Of a stretch of 64,000 nt of DNA, positions 40,512 through 50,593 are shown piece by piece. The notes under the pieces are model-generated. The model did no database searches, had not been told where the DNA came from, and saw nothing but the letters and a program-made list of their open reading frames with translations. How positions within the stretch are numbered: position 1 is the stretch's first letter; every line of letters begins with the position of its first letter. Made by a program: the position numbers and the translations under genes. The stretch spans positions 1,596,001 to 1,660,000 of the forward strand of contig NZ_CP093337.1 in assembly GCF_022637395.1 (NCBI RefSeq), in the 5' to 3' direction. Source of the stretch: Shinella sp. H4-D48. GTDB lineage: Bacteria > Pseudomonadota > Alphaproteobacteria > Rhizobiales > Rhizobiaceae.

Positions 40512-40526
40512 TCACTTTAAAAGTGA
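40512..40526. repeat. Palindrome upstream of anmK
   Basis: TCACTTT and AAAGTGA flank a single A, a perfect inverted repeat 16 bases before the anmK ATG and about 85 bases from the tyrS start. The position suits an operator acting on anmK. Confidence 0.45.
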
Positions 40527-40541
40527 GTCTGGAGATGTCGC

Positions 40542-41675
40542 ATGACAGCAGTGAAAACGGCCATCGGCCTCATGAGCGGAACGAGCCTCGACGGCATAGA
40601 CGTTGCTCTGCTGCGCACAGATGGTGAGGGGCGCGTTGAACGTGGTCCGGCCATGGCGCAGGCGTATGACGCTGCGTTTCGTCTGCGCCTGCAAGACGCG
40701 CTGGAAACCGCCAGGACGATCCGTGACCGCAGCGAGCGGCCGGGCGATCTCGCCGCCATAGAGCGGGAGCTGACGATGCGCCATGCCGAGGCCGTCAACG
40801 CCTTTCTCGCACAGAACAATCTGTCTCCAGCCGATATCGACGTCATCGGCTTTCATGGCCAGACCGTGCTGCACCGGCCGGATGACGGGCTGACCGTACA
40901 GCTCGGTGACGGCGGACTGCTGGCCGCCGAGACCGGCATTGCAGTCGTCTATGACATGCGCGCCAACGACATGGTGCATGGCGGGCAGGGCGCGCCACTG
41001 GTTCCGGCCTATCACGCCGCGCTTGCGGCCAGCCACGCCAATGCGCGCGGCAAGGCGGTCGTCTTCGTCAATATCGGCGGCATCTCCAACATCACCTTCA
41101 TCGGCAGCGGCGGAGAAATCGTCGCCTACGATACGGGACCGGGAAATACGTTGATCGACCAATGGGTCGAAGCACGGGCAGGCATTGCCTTCGATGAAGG
41201 CGGCAGGATCGCGGCAAGGGGCCGTATCGATCCCGCGCTGGCGGCACGCTATCTCGACCTTCCCTTCTTCACCGATCCGGTTCGCCGCTCGCTCGACCGC
41301 AACGATTTTCGCCCGCCGGCACAAGCGGACGCAAACCTCGAGGATGGTGCGCGCACGCTCGCCCATGTCACGGCGGCCGCGATCCTGCGTTCCGCCCGGC
41401 ATCTGCCGGAACGCCCCGCGCTCTACGTGATCTGCGGCGGTGGCCGGCTGAATACGGTCATCATGGAGGATCTTGCCGCACTTGCCGAACGGGAAGAGGC
41501 CGAAGTCGTCACCGCCGAGGCGCTGGGGTTCGACGGAGACAGCATGGAGGCGGAGGCCTGGGCTTATCTGGCTGTGCGATCGATCGCCGGCCTGCCACTC
41601 ACCTTTCCGGGAACCACCGGCGTCAATTCACCGGTGACGGGCGGGCTGCTACGGAAATCTGATAATTCCGGTTAA
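40542..41675 (+). CDS. anmK: Anhydro-N-acetylmuramic acid kinase
   Basis: The 377-residue sugar kinase converts 1,6-anhydro-MurNAc from recycled peptidoglycan to MurNAc-6-phosphate. The N-terminal signature [17 protein letters not shown] is complete. [22 protein letters not shown] and [10 protein letters not shown] are also family motifs, and the ASKHA-fold second half follows ([12 protein letters not shown]). GGAG lies eight bases before the ATG. It stands alone on its strand and may be controlled through the palindrome just upstream. Confidence 0.96.
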   Translation: MTAVKTAIGLMSGTSLDGIDVALLRTDGEGRVERGPAMAQAYDAAFRLRLQDALETARTIRDRSERPGDLAAIERELTMRHAEAVNAFLAQNNLSPADIDVIGFHGQTVLHRPDDGLTVQLGDGGLLAAETGIAVVYDMRANDMVHGGQGAPLVPAYHAALAASHANARGKAVVFVNIGGISNITFIGSGGEIVAYDTGPGNTLIDQWVEARAGIAFDEGGRIAARGRIDPALAARYLDLPFFTDPVRRSLDRNDFRPPAQADANLEDGARTLAHVTAAAILRSARHLPERPALYVICGGGRLNTVIMEDLAALAEREEAEVVTAEALGFDGDSMEAEAWAYLAVRSIAGLPLTFPGTTGVNSPVTGGLLRKSDNSG

Positions 41676-41765
41676 CGCAATTTTTCCTGCCGGTCCCTAG
41701 CATGGTCAACCGTCATTCCGGGTACGATGTACGGAATGGTTCCTGTGTAATGCGTAAGGTGGCCA

Positions 41766-42944
41766 ATGAGTGGCGCGGGCTTCCTGCTGGCGGTGAATTT
41801 CCTCATCGCGCAATGTTTCTTCATGTTCTTCCTGGCGGTCTCCGCCCGGAGTCGCAATCGCGTGGCCGCCCGCTGGTTCGCTGGCAGCTTTGCGGTCGCC
41901 TCGCTGTCTGCAATCTTCGAATTCCTCATCGCCTATGTCCCGCCGGTGAGGCTTTGGGCGCTCCTTGCCTTCGCGTCGATGCTCGCCGGCATGTTCATGT
42001 TGCGCATCGGTATTGGCCATCTCTACAATCTGAAGACCAGTCGTACCGCGCTCGCCGGGATCTATCTGTGCTTCGTGGCGCTTGGTTCTTTGATCTATGA
42101 CCTGCCGCGTGGCACCCTTCAGCATGCGCTGCCCTATCAGGCGCCCTTTGCCGTGGCGCTTGGCATGAGTGCCTGGGCCGCATGGCGGGCACCGGTGAAA
42201 TCCTTTGTGGATCGGGCGCTTGTCGTGTTGCTGGTCGCCACCAGCCTGCATTTTATCCTGAAAGGCTTTGCCGCCGTGTTTGCCGGTGCGGGCGCGACTG
42301 CGAAAGACTATCTTAGCAGCCCGTTTGCACTCGTCTCCCAGAGCACGGGCGCTGTTCTCATCGTCGCCGTCGGGTTGATGCTGCTGTGCGTGCTCGTCTT
42401 GGAAATCGTTGCCGACGAGAAGGTGAACGCCGAGGTGGATCTGCTTTCCGGCTTGTGTAACCGTCGCGGTTTCGACAATCGCGTCGATGCGCTGATGGCG
42501 CAATCGGGGCCGCACAGCATCGTGATCTGCGATCTGGATCGCTTTAAATCGGTCAACGATACGTACGGCCACGAGGGTGGCGACGCCGCGATCCGCGCCT
42601 TTGGCGAGATGCTGAAGGCCGCTTCTCCCGAAGGTGCGCTCGTCGCCCGCATTGGCGGCGAGGAGTTCGTGCTCTTCCTGCCGCGCACCGGCAAGGAGGC
42701 GGCCCTGTTGTTTGCTCATGCATTGCGCGCGACGCGGGCCGTATCGCCGGTGCCCGGCCTGCCGCAGGGCGTTCGCGTCACCGCTAGCTTCGGCGTGGCG
42801 GAAATCGGCCAGAACGAGCCGTTGCGTTTTGCCATGCGTCGCGCCGATGACGCGCTCTACGCCGCCAAGAATGCCGGGCGCGACTGCGTGCGCGAGGCTG
42901 AGCCGCCGGCTGTGGTGCTGCATGCCGTCAAGCAGGCGAGCTGA
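41766..42944 (+). CDS. Membrane-bound diguanylate cyclase
   Basis: A 392-residue protein whose first ~215 residues hold about six transmembrane helices with no extra domain. A GGDEF domain occupies about 225-380: FDNRVDALM, CDLDRFKSVNDTYGHEGG and the GGEEF signature (RIGGEEFVLF). It should make cyclic di-GMP in response to a membrane signal. The RxxD product-inhibition site is not present at the usual distance. AAGG lies just before the ATG at 41766. The gene ends at a shared terminator with the convergent hydrolase gene. Confidence 0.9.
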   Translation: MSGAGFLLAVNFLIAQCFFMFFLAVSARSRNRVAARWFAGSFAVASLSAIFEFLIAYVPPVRLWALLAFASMLAGMFMLRIGIGHLYNLKTSRTALAGIYLCFVALGSLIYDLPRGTLQHALPYQAPFAVALGMSAWAAWRAPVKSFVDRALVVLLVATSLHFILKGFAAVFAGAGATAKDYLSSPFALVSQSTGAVLIVAVGLMLLCVLVLEIVADEKVNAEVDLLSGLCNRRGFDNRVDALMAQSGPHSIVICDLDRFKSVNDTYGHEGGDAAIRAFGEMLKAASPEGALVARIGGEEFVLFLPRTGKEAALLFAHALRATRAVSPVPGLPQGVRVTASFGVAEIGQNEPLRFAMRRADDALYAAKNAGRDCVREAEPPAVVLHAVKQAS

Positions 42945-42952
42945 CAGCAAAC

Positions 42953-42985
42953 AAAAAGCCCGATGGCAAAACCATCGGGCTTTTT
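42953..42985. terminator. Bidirectional intrinsic terminator
   Basis: A perfect 14-pair stem (42953-42966 with 42972-42985) with a five-base loop has five A on one side and five T on the other. It lies between the convergent diguanylate cyclase and hydrolase genes. Confidence 0.92.
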
Positions 42986-43007
42986 GTTCTCTTATGCTTT
43001 CGGGCGC

Positions 43008-43685
43008 TTAGCGAATGCGCTTGGCGGCCGGTTCCGGCGTGAGTTCACCGGCGAGGCGGCGGTCGAGGTAATCCTCGCACTCGGCCATCAGCGTTTCCGT
43101 CTGGCCGTTGAAGAAGTGGTTGGCGCCCGGCACGGTCTTGTGCGTGATGAGGATGCCCTTCTGCGTCTTCAGCTTTTCGACGAGGCCGTTGACGTCCTTT
43201 TCAGGCGCAACCTTGTCTGCTTCACCGTTGATGATGAGGCCGGACGAAGGGCAGGGCGCGAGGAACGAGAAGTCATAGGTGTTCGGCTGCGGGGCGATCG
43301 ACATGAAGCCTTCGATCTCCGGGCGGCGCATCAGGAGCTGCATACCGATCCACGCACCGAAGGAATAGCCGGCGACCCAGCAGCTCTTGGAATCGGGATG
43401 CAGGCTCTGCACCCAGTCGAGCGCGGAGGCCGCGTCCGACAGTTCGCCCGCACCGTGGTCGAACTCGCCCTGGCTGCGGCCGATGCCGCGGAAATTGAAG
43501 CGCAGTGTCGTGAAACCGCGCTTCTGGAACATGTAGAAGAGCTGGTAGACGATCTGGTTGTTCATCGTGCCGCCGAACTGCGGATGTGGGTGCAGCACGA
43601 TGGCGATCGGGGCGTTCTTCTGCTTGGACGGCTGGTAACGGCCTTCAAGGCGACCGGCGGGTCCGTTGAAGATGATTTCGGGCAT
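43008..43685 (-). CDS. Alpha/beta hydrolase of the COG2945 type
   Basis: The 225-residue protein has the alpha/beta hydrolase pattern HPHPQFGGTMNN at the oxyanion side, the nucleophile serine in AGYSFGAWIG (about residue 109), an acid in INGEADKVAPE and the histidine in PGANHFF. Small cytosolic members of this type have poorly known ester or amide substrates. The gene starts next to the divergent suf promoter region, so its own promoter lies within the 212-base gap. Confidence 0.85.
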   Translation of the reverse strand: MPEIIFNGPAGRLEGRYQPSKQKNAPIAIVLHPHPQFGGTMNNQIVYQLFYMFQKRGFTTLRFNFRGIGRSQGEFDHGAGELSDAASALDWVQSLHPDSKSCWVAGYSFGAWIGMQLLMRRPEIEGFMSIAPQPNTYDFSFLAPCPSSGLIINGEADKVAPEKDVNGLVEKLKTQKGILITHKTVPGANHFFNGQTETLMAECEDYLDRRLAGELTPEPAAKRIR

Positions 43686-43736
43686 TCTTACTCCGGCAAG
43701 CTCGGGTCCGAAAACGGATTCTTGTCAACTGAAGTC

Positions 43737-43788
43737 TTGACGAAAGCAGTCAGCTTTTCTAGAACCTAGTTTAGAACCATTCGAAACT
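43737..43788 (+). promoter_or_regulatory. suf operon promoter with RirA-type and Irr-type operators
   Basis: TTGACG (43737-43742) and TAGAAC (43760-43765) with a 17-base spacer form a promoter. TGA-N9-TCA at 43738-43752 matches the iron-responsive operator bound by RirA and covers the -35. AGTTTAGAA (43768-43776), three bases and TTCGAAACT (43780-43788) form an 8-of-9 inverted repeat matching the Irr iron control element, just after the -10. Both factors control suf in related Agrobacterium, so dual iron control is expected. Found by eye. Confidence 0.75.
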
Positions 43789-43792
43789 GTGA

Positions 43793-43809
43793 GGCGCCAG
43801 GTTGGCGCC
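43793..43809 (+). other. Hairpin in suf leader
   Basis: GGCGCCA and TGGCGCC flank three bases in the roughly 120-base leader between the operators and the first suf gene. There is no T tract, so it is not a terminator. Confidence 0.4.
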
Positions 43810-43897
43810 GTGAGTTTGGTGTCATAAGGCAAGCCCGACGGAAATTTCAAGAAAAATGCACGCGCATCGATCTCGATCGGCCGGGCACGGATAAAGA

Positions 43898-45055
43898 ATG
43901 ACCAAAACCGAGCGCACATATCTGGACTGGAACGCGACGGCGCCCTTGCTGCCGGCGGCGCGTGACGCCTTTGTCGCGGCGCTCGACATGGTGGGTAATC
44001 CGTCTTCGGTGCATGGCGAGGGCCGTGCATTGCGCATGCTGGTGGAGGCCGCGCGCCGTGATGTGGCTGTGCTCGTCAATGCCGCGCCCGCCAATGTCAT
44101 TTTCACCAGCGGTGCGACCGAGGCAGCGAACCTCGTTCTCACGCCAAATTATCGCATGGGACGCACGCCGCTCGCGATCGGGCACCTCTACGCCAGCGAA
44201 ATCGAGCATCCGGCCATCCGCGAAGGTGGCCGCTTTGCCCGCGAGAACGTGACGACCATTCCGGTCACGCGTGCCGGTGTCGTTGACTTCGACGCGCTCG
44301 AGACCTTGCTGCACAACCACGACGAGGCGACCGGCCTGCCGATGGTCGCCGTCATGCTTGCCAACAACGAGACCGGCATCGTCCAGCCTGTGAAGGCGGT
44401 GGCCGAGATCGTGCGGCGCCACGGTGGCCTTCTCGTCGTTGACGCGGTTCAGGCTGTCGGCCGCGTACCGGTCGACATCGAGGCGCTTGACGCCGATTTC
44501 CTGATCCTGACGTCGCACAAGCTCGGCGGCCCCAAGGGGGCTGGCGCGCTCGTCTCGCGCGGCGAAGTGCTGATGCCGGTGCCGCTGATCCGCGGCGGCG
44601 GGCAGGAGAAGGGGCATCGTTCCGGCACGGAAAACCCGGCAGCACTCGCCGGCTTCGGCGCTGCCGCCCGAAGTGCGACCGAGGAGCCGGCCGCGCGCAA
44701 CAGTCGCATTGCCGGTCTTCGCGATGCGCTTGAAAAGGGCATGCGCGCGGCAACCAACGACGTGGTCATTCATGGCGCCGAGGTCGAGCGTGTCGCCAAC
44801 ACCTCGTTCTTCAGCCTGCCGGGCCTGAAGTCCGAGACCGGCCAGATCGCCTTTGATCTGGAGGGTATCGCGCTTTCGGCCGGTTCGGCCTGCTCGTCCG
44901 GCAAGGTCGGGCAGAGCCACGTGCTGACGGCGATGGGCTTCGATGCCGCGCTCGGCGGGCTTCGCGTCTCGCTCGGACCGGGTTCGACGGAGGCGGATGT
45001 GGAACGCTTTCTGGCTGCATTCTCGCGCGTCGTATCGCGCCGGCGTGCCGCCTGA
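43898..45055 (+). CDS. sufS2: Cysteine desulfurase, class I (sufS2/nifS-like)
   Basis: The 385-residue PLP enzyme removes sulfur from cysteine for Fe-S clusters. It begins MTKTERTYLDWNATAPL. The PLP lysine is K208 in TSHKLGGPKG. The active-site cysteine is C332 in LSAGSACSSG, on the loop typical of the IscS/NifS class. It is the first gene of the suf operon, in the rhizobial arrangement where a class I desulfurase precedes sufB and a class II one (sufS) follows sufD. The Shine-Dalgarno sequence is weak. A terminator-like hairpin follows the gene. Confidence 0.93.
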   Translation: MTKTERTYLDWNATAPLLPAARDAFVAALDMVGNPSSVHGEGRALRMLVEAARRDVAVLVNAAPANVIFTSGATEAANLVLTPNYRMGRTPLAIGHLYASEIEHPAIREGGRFARENVTTIPVTRAGVVDFDALETLLHNHDEATGLPMVAVMLANNETGIVQPVKAVAEIVRRHGGLLVVDAVQAVGRVPVDIEALDADFLILTSHKLGGPKGAGALVSRGEVLMPVPLIRGGGQEKGHRSGTENPAALAGFGAAARSATEEPAARNSRIAGLRDALEKGMRAATNDVVIHGAEVERVANTSFFSLPGLKSETGQIAFDLEGIALSAGSACSSGKVGQSHVLTAMGFDAALGGLRVSLGPGSTEADVERFLAAFSRVVSRRRAA

Positions 45056-45058
45056 TGC

Positions 45059-45083
45059 AAAACTTGCGGGAACGCAAGTTTTT
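45059..45083 (+). terminator. Terminator-like hairpin between sufS2 and sufB
   Basis: A perfect ten-pair stem (45059-45068 with 45073-45082) has a GGAA loop and ends in five T. It fits an intrinsic terminator, yet it lies between two genes of one operon. It may attenuate the downstream genes or be bypassed by a second promoter. Confidence 0.75.
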
Positions 45084-45192
45084 GCTTGCCAAAAGGTGTG
45101 AAAAGCGCCCTTTGGCCCTTACATAACCGGCGGTAGACCGCCACACGTTGACAAACTGCCGGACCTTGGATCCGGCAAGATTGGAGAACGAT

Positions 45193-46662
<1,470 letters not shown>

Positions 46663-46682
46663 CCTCCATTCATTGAAGTTCA

Positions 46683-46704
46683 GGCGCGCGAAAATCCGCG
46701 CGCC
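46683..46704 (+). other. GC-only hairpin between sufB and sufC
   Basis: GGCGCGCG (46683-46690) pairs perfectly with CGCGCGCC (46697-46704) around six bases. No T tract follows. It may stabilise the upstream mRNA or be a processing site. Confidence 0.55.
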
Positions 46705-46730
46705 ACACCACGAATTCGTCCGAGAAGGAT

Positions 46731-47492
46731 ATGTCCATGCTTGAAATCAAGAACCTGCACGCCCGCATCGCCGAAGACGGCACCGAGATCATCCGCGGCC
46801 TGAACCTCACCGTGAAGGCCGGCGAAGTCGCCGCCATCATGGGCCCGAACGGCTCCGGCAAGTCGACGCTCTCCTACATCCTGTCCGGCCGCGAAGACTA
46901 CGAAGTCACCGAAGGCGACATTCTCTATAACGGCGAGAGCATCCTGGAACTGGACCCGGCCGAGCGTGCCTCCAAGGGCATCTTCCTCGCCTTCCAGTAT
47001 CCGGTCGAAATCCCCGGCGTTGCCACCATGCAGTTCCTCAAGGTCGCGATGAATGAGCAGCGCAAGGCGCGCGGCGAGGGCGAGCTGACGACGCCGGACT
47101 TCATGCGCCGCGTCAAGGAAGCGGCCGCCGAACTCAAGATCGCGCCGGAAATGCTGCGCCGTCCGCTCAATGTCGGCTTCTCCGGCGGTGAGAAGAAGCG
47201 TGCCGAAATCCTGCAGATGTCCCTGCTTGAGCCGAAGCTGTGCGTTCTCGACGAAACCGATTCCGGTCTCGACATCGATGCGCTGAAGATCGTGGCCGAT
47301 GGTGTCAACGCGCTGCGTTCGCCCGACCGTGCGGTCATCGTCATCACCCACTACCAGCGCCTGCTCGACTATATCGTGCCCGATACGGTCCACGTTCTCT
47401 ACAAGGGCCAGGTCATCAAGTCCGGCGACAAGACGCTGGCACATGAGCTGGAAGCAAACGGCTATGCCGACATCATCGGGGCTGCTGCCTGA
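46731..47492 (+). CDS. sufC: Fe-S assembly ATPase SufC
   Basis: The 253-residue ABC-type ATPase powers the SufBC2D complex. Walker A is MGPNGSGKST (about residues 37-46), the signature is FSGGEKKR, and Walker B is LCVLDETDSGLD. The switch histidine lies in VIVITHYQRL. The GTSK-like family loop ILSGREDYEVTEGDI is as in other SufC proteins. Two ATG codons are close together; 46731 is used here, but 46737 (MLEIKNLHARI) has the better distance from the AAGGA site. Confidence 0.97.
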   Translation: MSMLEIKNLHARIAEDGTEIIRGLNLTVKAGEVAAIMGPNGSGKSTLSYILSGREDYEVTEGDILYNGESILELDPAERASKGIFLAFQYPVEIPGVATMQFLKVAMNEQRKARGEGELTTPDFMRRVKEAAAELKIAPEMLRRPLNVGFSGGEKKRAEILQMSLLEPKLCVLDETDSGLDIDALKIVADGVNALRSPDRAVIVITHYQRLLDYIVPDTVHVLYKGQVIKSGDKTLAHELEANGYADIIGAAA

Positions 47493-47514
47493 AGCATCGC
47501 GAAGGAGTGATCTC

Positions 47515-48789
47515 ATGAACATGCAGACAGGCAAGACGCTTTCTGTCGCCGAAACGGCGCTGTGCGACGCCTATGACCAGGCCATCGGCGAATTGCCGGG
47601 CGATGGCGCCGTGCTGGCGGCGCGCGATGTGCTGATCAGCGATTTCAAGGAAGCTGGCCTTCCGACACGTCGCGTCGAGGCGTGGCATTATACCGATCTC
47701 AAGGCTCTTTTGCGCGCCGTTCCGGCCTTCGATCCGGCGGCTTCCGCCGACAGGATCGAGCCGCTCGTCGAGGGTGCAAGCGTGCTGTCGGTCGTCAACG
47801 GCGTTGCCGACAAGCGGGCGTCCGCCGACGGCGTGACGGTGACCCGCTTTGCGGATGCGCTGCTGGACGGCACAGCAGCCGCGGGCCTCGTTGCCCGCGA
47901 CGCTGACGATACGATCGGACGCCTCAACGGCGCCTTCGTGCGCGATGGATTCGTGCTCGACATTCCCGCCGGCACGGAACTCACGACGCCCGTTGAAATC
48001 CAGACGACGCAGAATGCCGGCCAGACGCATACGCGTTTCCCGGCGACCTTCGGCGCACAGTCGAAGGCAACCGTCATCGAGCGCCATGTGTCGACCGGCG
48101 AGAACGCCGCTTTCGTCACGACCGTCAGCGACATCACGCTGTCCGATGGCGCAGAAATCACCTGGATCATCTTCCAGGCGCAGGGCGGTGCCGATACGCA
48201 TCTCGGCCAGATCCGCATCACGCTGGGCACCGATGCGAAGCTTCGTCTCTACGTCATCAATGCGGGCGGCAAGCTCGTGCGGCAGGAAATTCACGTCGTG
48301 GTGTCGGGCGAGGGCTCTGATCTCGTGCTGCGCGGTATCAACCTGCTCGGCGGCGAGACGCACAACGACGTGACCTTCACCGTCGGCCACAACGTGCCGA
48401 ACACGACGTCTACGGAAGTCATCCGCAACGTGATCTTCGATCGCGCTCGCGGCGTCTTCCAGGGCCAGATCCGTGTGGCCCCAGACGCCCAGAAGACCGA
48501 CGCGAAGATGTCGTGCAACACGCTGCTGCTCTCCGACGAGGCAGACTTCTCCGCCAAGCCGGAACTGGAAATCTTCGCCGATGATGTGCAGTGCGGCCAC
48601 GGCGCGACCGTGATCGACATCGACCACACGCAGCTCTATTACCTGATGGCGCGCGGCATTCCGGAAAACAAGGCACGCGCCATGCTTGTCAATGCCTTCG
48701 TCGCCGAGATCGTCGAGGAGCTGGAAGACGAGCCGCTGGTCGAAGCACTGGAAGGCGTGATCGCCGACTGGCTCGAGAAGCACGCGTAA
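47515..48789 (+). CDS. sufD: Fe-S assembly protein SufD
   Basis: The 424-residue beta-helical partner of SufB in the SufBC2D scaffold, also linked to iron entry. It starts MNMQTGKTLSVAETALCDAY at 47515, with AGGAG seven bases upstream. The conserved C-terminal region includes QKTDAKMSCNTLLLSDEADFSAKPELEIFADDVQCGHGAT, where the histidine and cysteine of the interface with SufB lie. It starts 23 bases after sufC. Confidence 0.96.
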   Translation: MNMQTGKTLSVAETALCDAYDQAIGELPGDGAVLAARDVLISDFKEAGLPTRRVEAWHYTDLKALLRAVPAFDPAASADRIEPLVEGASVLSVVNGVADKRASADGVTVTRFADALLDGTAAAGLVARDADDTIGRLNGAFVRDGFVLDIPAGTELTTPVEIQTTQNAGQTHTRFPATFGAQSKATVIERHVSTGENAAFVTTVSDITLSDGAEITWIIFQAQGGADTHLGQIRITLGTDAKLRLYVINAGGKLVRQEIHVVVSGEGSDLVLRGINLLGGETHNDVTFTVGHNVPNTTSTEVIRNVIFDRARGVFQGQIRVAPDAQKTDAKMSCNTLLLSDEADFSAKPELEIFADDVQCGHGATVIDIDHTQLYYLMARGIPENKARAMLVNAFVAEIVEELEDEPLVEALEGVIADWLEKHA

Positions 48790-48795
48790 CCCTGA

Positions 48796-48836
48796 GCAAT
48801 CCCGGCAGGCAGGCCCTCCCTTGCCTGCGGGATTGC
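48796..48836 (+). other. Long hairpin between sufD and sufS
   Basis: A 15-pair stem (GCAATCCC/GGGATTGC and GCAGGCA/TGCCTGC) with one bulged G and a ten-base loop spans 48796-48836. It has no T tract. It lies seven bases after the sufD stop and may protect or process the upstream mRNA. Confidence 0.6.
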
Positions 48837-48855
48837 GCAAGCAAGGACCATCGAG

Positions 48856-50094
48856 ATGGAACACGTTCCGGCAAAGACCTATGATGTCGAGGCGATCCGC
48901 AAGGATTTCCCGATCCTGTCGAAGACAGTCTATGGCAAGCCGCTGGTCTATCTCGACAACGGTGCCTCAGCACAGAAGCCGCAGTCGGTAATCGACGCGA
49001 TCTCGCACGCCTATTCGAACGAATATGCCAATGTGCATCGCGGCCTTCACTTCCTGTCGAATGCGGCGACCGATGCCTATGAGGCGGCGCGCGAGAAGGT
49101 GCGCCGTTTCCTGAACGCCTCTTCGGTCGATGAGATCGTCTTCACGAAGTCCTCGACCGAGGCGATCAACACGGTCGCCTATGGCTACGGCATGCCGAAG
49201 ATCGGCGAGGGCGACGAGATCGTGCTGTCGATCATGGAGCATCACTCCAACATCGTGCCGTGGCACTTTATCCGCGAGCGGCAGGGCGCCAAGCTCGTCT
49301 GGGCGCCGGTGGACGAGGCGGGCGCCTTCCATATCGAAGAATTCGAGAAGTGCCTCAGCGAGCGCACCAAGCTCATTGCCATCACGCATATGTCGAATGC
49401 GCTCGGCACCATCGTTCCCGTGAAGGAAATCTGCCGCATCGCCCGCGAGCGCGGCATTCCGGTTCTGGTGGACGGCTCGCAGGGCGCGGTGCACATGCCG
49501 GTGGATGTGCGCGACATTGACTGCGACTGGTATGTCATGACCGGCCACAAGCTCTACGGCCCCTCGGGCATCGGCGTGCTCTACGGAAAGATGGATCGGC
49601 TGAAGGAGATGCGTCCCTTCCAGGGCGGTGGCGAGATGATCGTCGACGTTACCGAGGACATCGTCACCTACAACGACCCGCCGCACCGGTTCGAGGCCGG
49701 CACGCCGCCCATCGTGCAGGCGATCGGCCTTGGCTATGCGCTCGACTATATGGAAAACATCGGCCGTGCGGCGATTTCGGCCCATGAAGCCGATCTGCGT
49801 GACTATGCCCATGAGCGTCTGTCGGCGATCAATTCGTTGAAGATCTTCGGCACGGCGCCCGGCAAGGGCTCGATCTTTTCCTTTGAACTGGAAGGCATCC
49901 ATGCCCATGACGTCTCGATGGTCATCGATCGGGCAGGGGTTGCGGTGCGCGCCGGCACCCATTGTGCGCAGCCGCTCTTGAAACGCTTCGGCGTGACCTC
50001 CACATGCCGGGCATCGTTCGGCCTTTACAACACGCGCGCCGAAGTCGATGCCCTGGCCGACGCGCTCGACCATGCTCGCAAATTCTTCGCCTGA
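48856..50094 (+). CDS. sufS: Cysteine desulfurase SufS (class II)
   Basis: The 412-residue PLP enzyme has the lysine K232 in MTGHKLYGPSG and the active-site cysteine C370 in RAGTHCAQPLL, the class II (SufS) loop. It provides sulfur to the SufBCD scaffold, usually by way of SufE or SufU; neither is encoded in this cluster. The presence of both this and the class I enzyme at 43898 in one operon is the usual rhizobial arrangement. The start MEHVPAKTYDVEAIRKDFP at 48856 is standard. Confidence 0.96.
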   Translation: MEHVPAKTYDVEAIRKDFPILSKTVYGKPLVYLDNGASAQKPQSVIDAISHAYSNEYANVHRGLHFLSNAATDAYEAAREKVRRFLNASSVDEIVFTKSSTEAINTVAYGYGMPKIGEGDEIVLSIMEHHSNIVPWHFIRERQGAKLVWAPVDEAGAFHIEEFEKCLSERTKLIAITHMSNALGTIVPVKEICRIARERGIPVLVDGSQGAVHMPVDVRDIDCDWYVMTGHKLYGPSGIGVLYGKMDRLKEMRPFQGGGEMIVDVTEDIVTYNDPPHRFEAGTPPIVQAIGLGYALDYMENIGRAAISAHEADLRDYAHERLSAINSLKIFGTAPGKGSIFSFELEGIHAHDVSMVIDRAGVAVRAGTHCAQPLLKRFGVTSTCRASFGLYNTRAEVDALADALDHARKFFA

Positions 50095-50105
50095 GGAGGT
50101 GGAAC

Positions 50106-50486
50106 ATGTCCCTCGACACAACCGAAGACAAGATCGACGTCCGTGAAGGCATCGTGCGTTCGGCCATTCCGGCCGACGAGCTGGCGCGTCTTTCAGATGA
50201 TGTCATCGCCGCCCTCAAGACGGTCTATGACCCGGAAATCCCGGCCGATATCTTCGAACTCGGCCTGATCTACAAGATCGACATCGAAGACGACCGCATG
50301 GTCAAGATCGACATGACGCTGACGGCGCCGGGCTGCCCCGTCGCCGGCGAAATGCCGGGTTGGGTGGAAAACGCCGTGGGCGCCGTCGAAGGCGTATCGG
50401 GCGTGGAGGTTTCCATGACCTTCGATCCGCCGTGGACGCCCGACCGCATGTCGGAAGAGGCGCAGGTCGCCGTCGGCTGGTACTGA
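50106..50486 (+). CDS. SUF-associated DUF59/MIP18-family protein
   Basis: A 126-residue protein with the DUF59 domain: ALKTVYDPEIPADIFELGLIYKI, followed by LTAPGCPVAGEMPGW with the conserved cysteine, and the C-terminal DPPWTPDRMSEEAQVAVGW. Relatives (SufT, PaaD, MIP18) help to deliver or mature Fe-S clusters. In Agrobacterium the same gene is called sufX. The ATG at 50106 has a strong GGAGG upstream and starts 12 bases after sufS, so the genes are coupled. Confidence 0.92.
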   Translation: MSLDTTEDKIDVREGIVRSAIPADELARLSDDVIAALKTVYDPEIPADIFELGLIYKIDIEDDRMVKIDMTLTAPGCPVAGEMPGWVENAVGAVEGVSGVEVSMTFDPPWTPDRMSEEAQVAVGWY

Positions 50487-50593
50487 GGCCGAACGCCCGG
50501 CGGCGTTACGCTATTGATCGCGGCACCCGGCGGCACTAGATTCAGAGTCGGAACCATCGGGCCTTGAACCCGGTCGGCGAAGGAGAAATGACC

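Noticed and set aside
43793-43809. Hairpin in the suf leader as a terminator
   Set aside because: The stem is only seven pairs and has no T tract after it.
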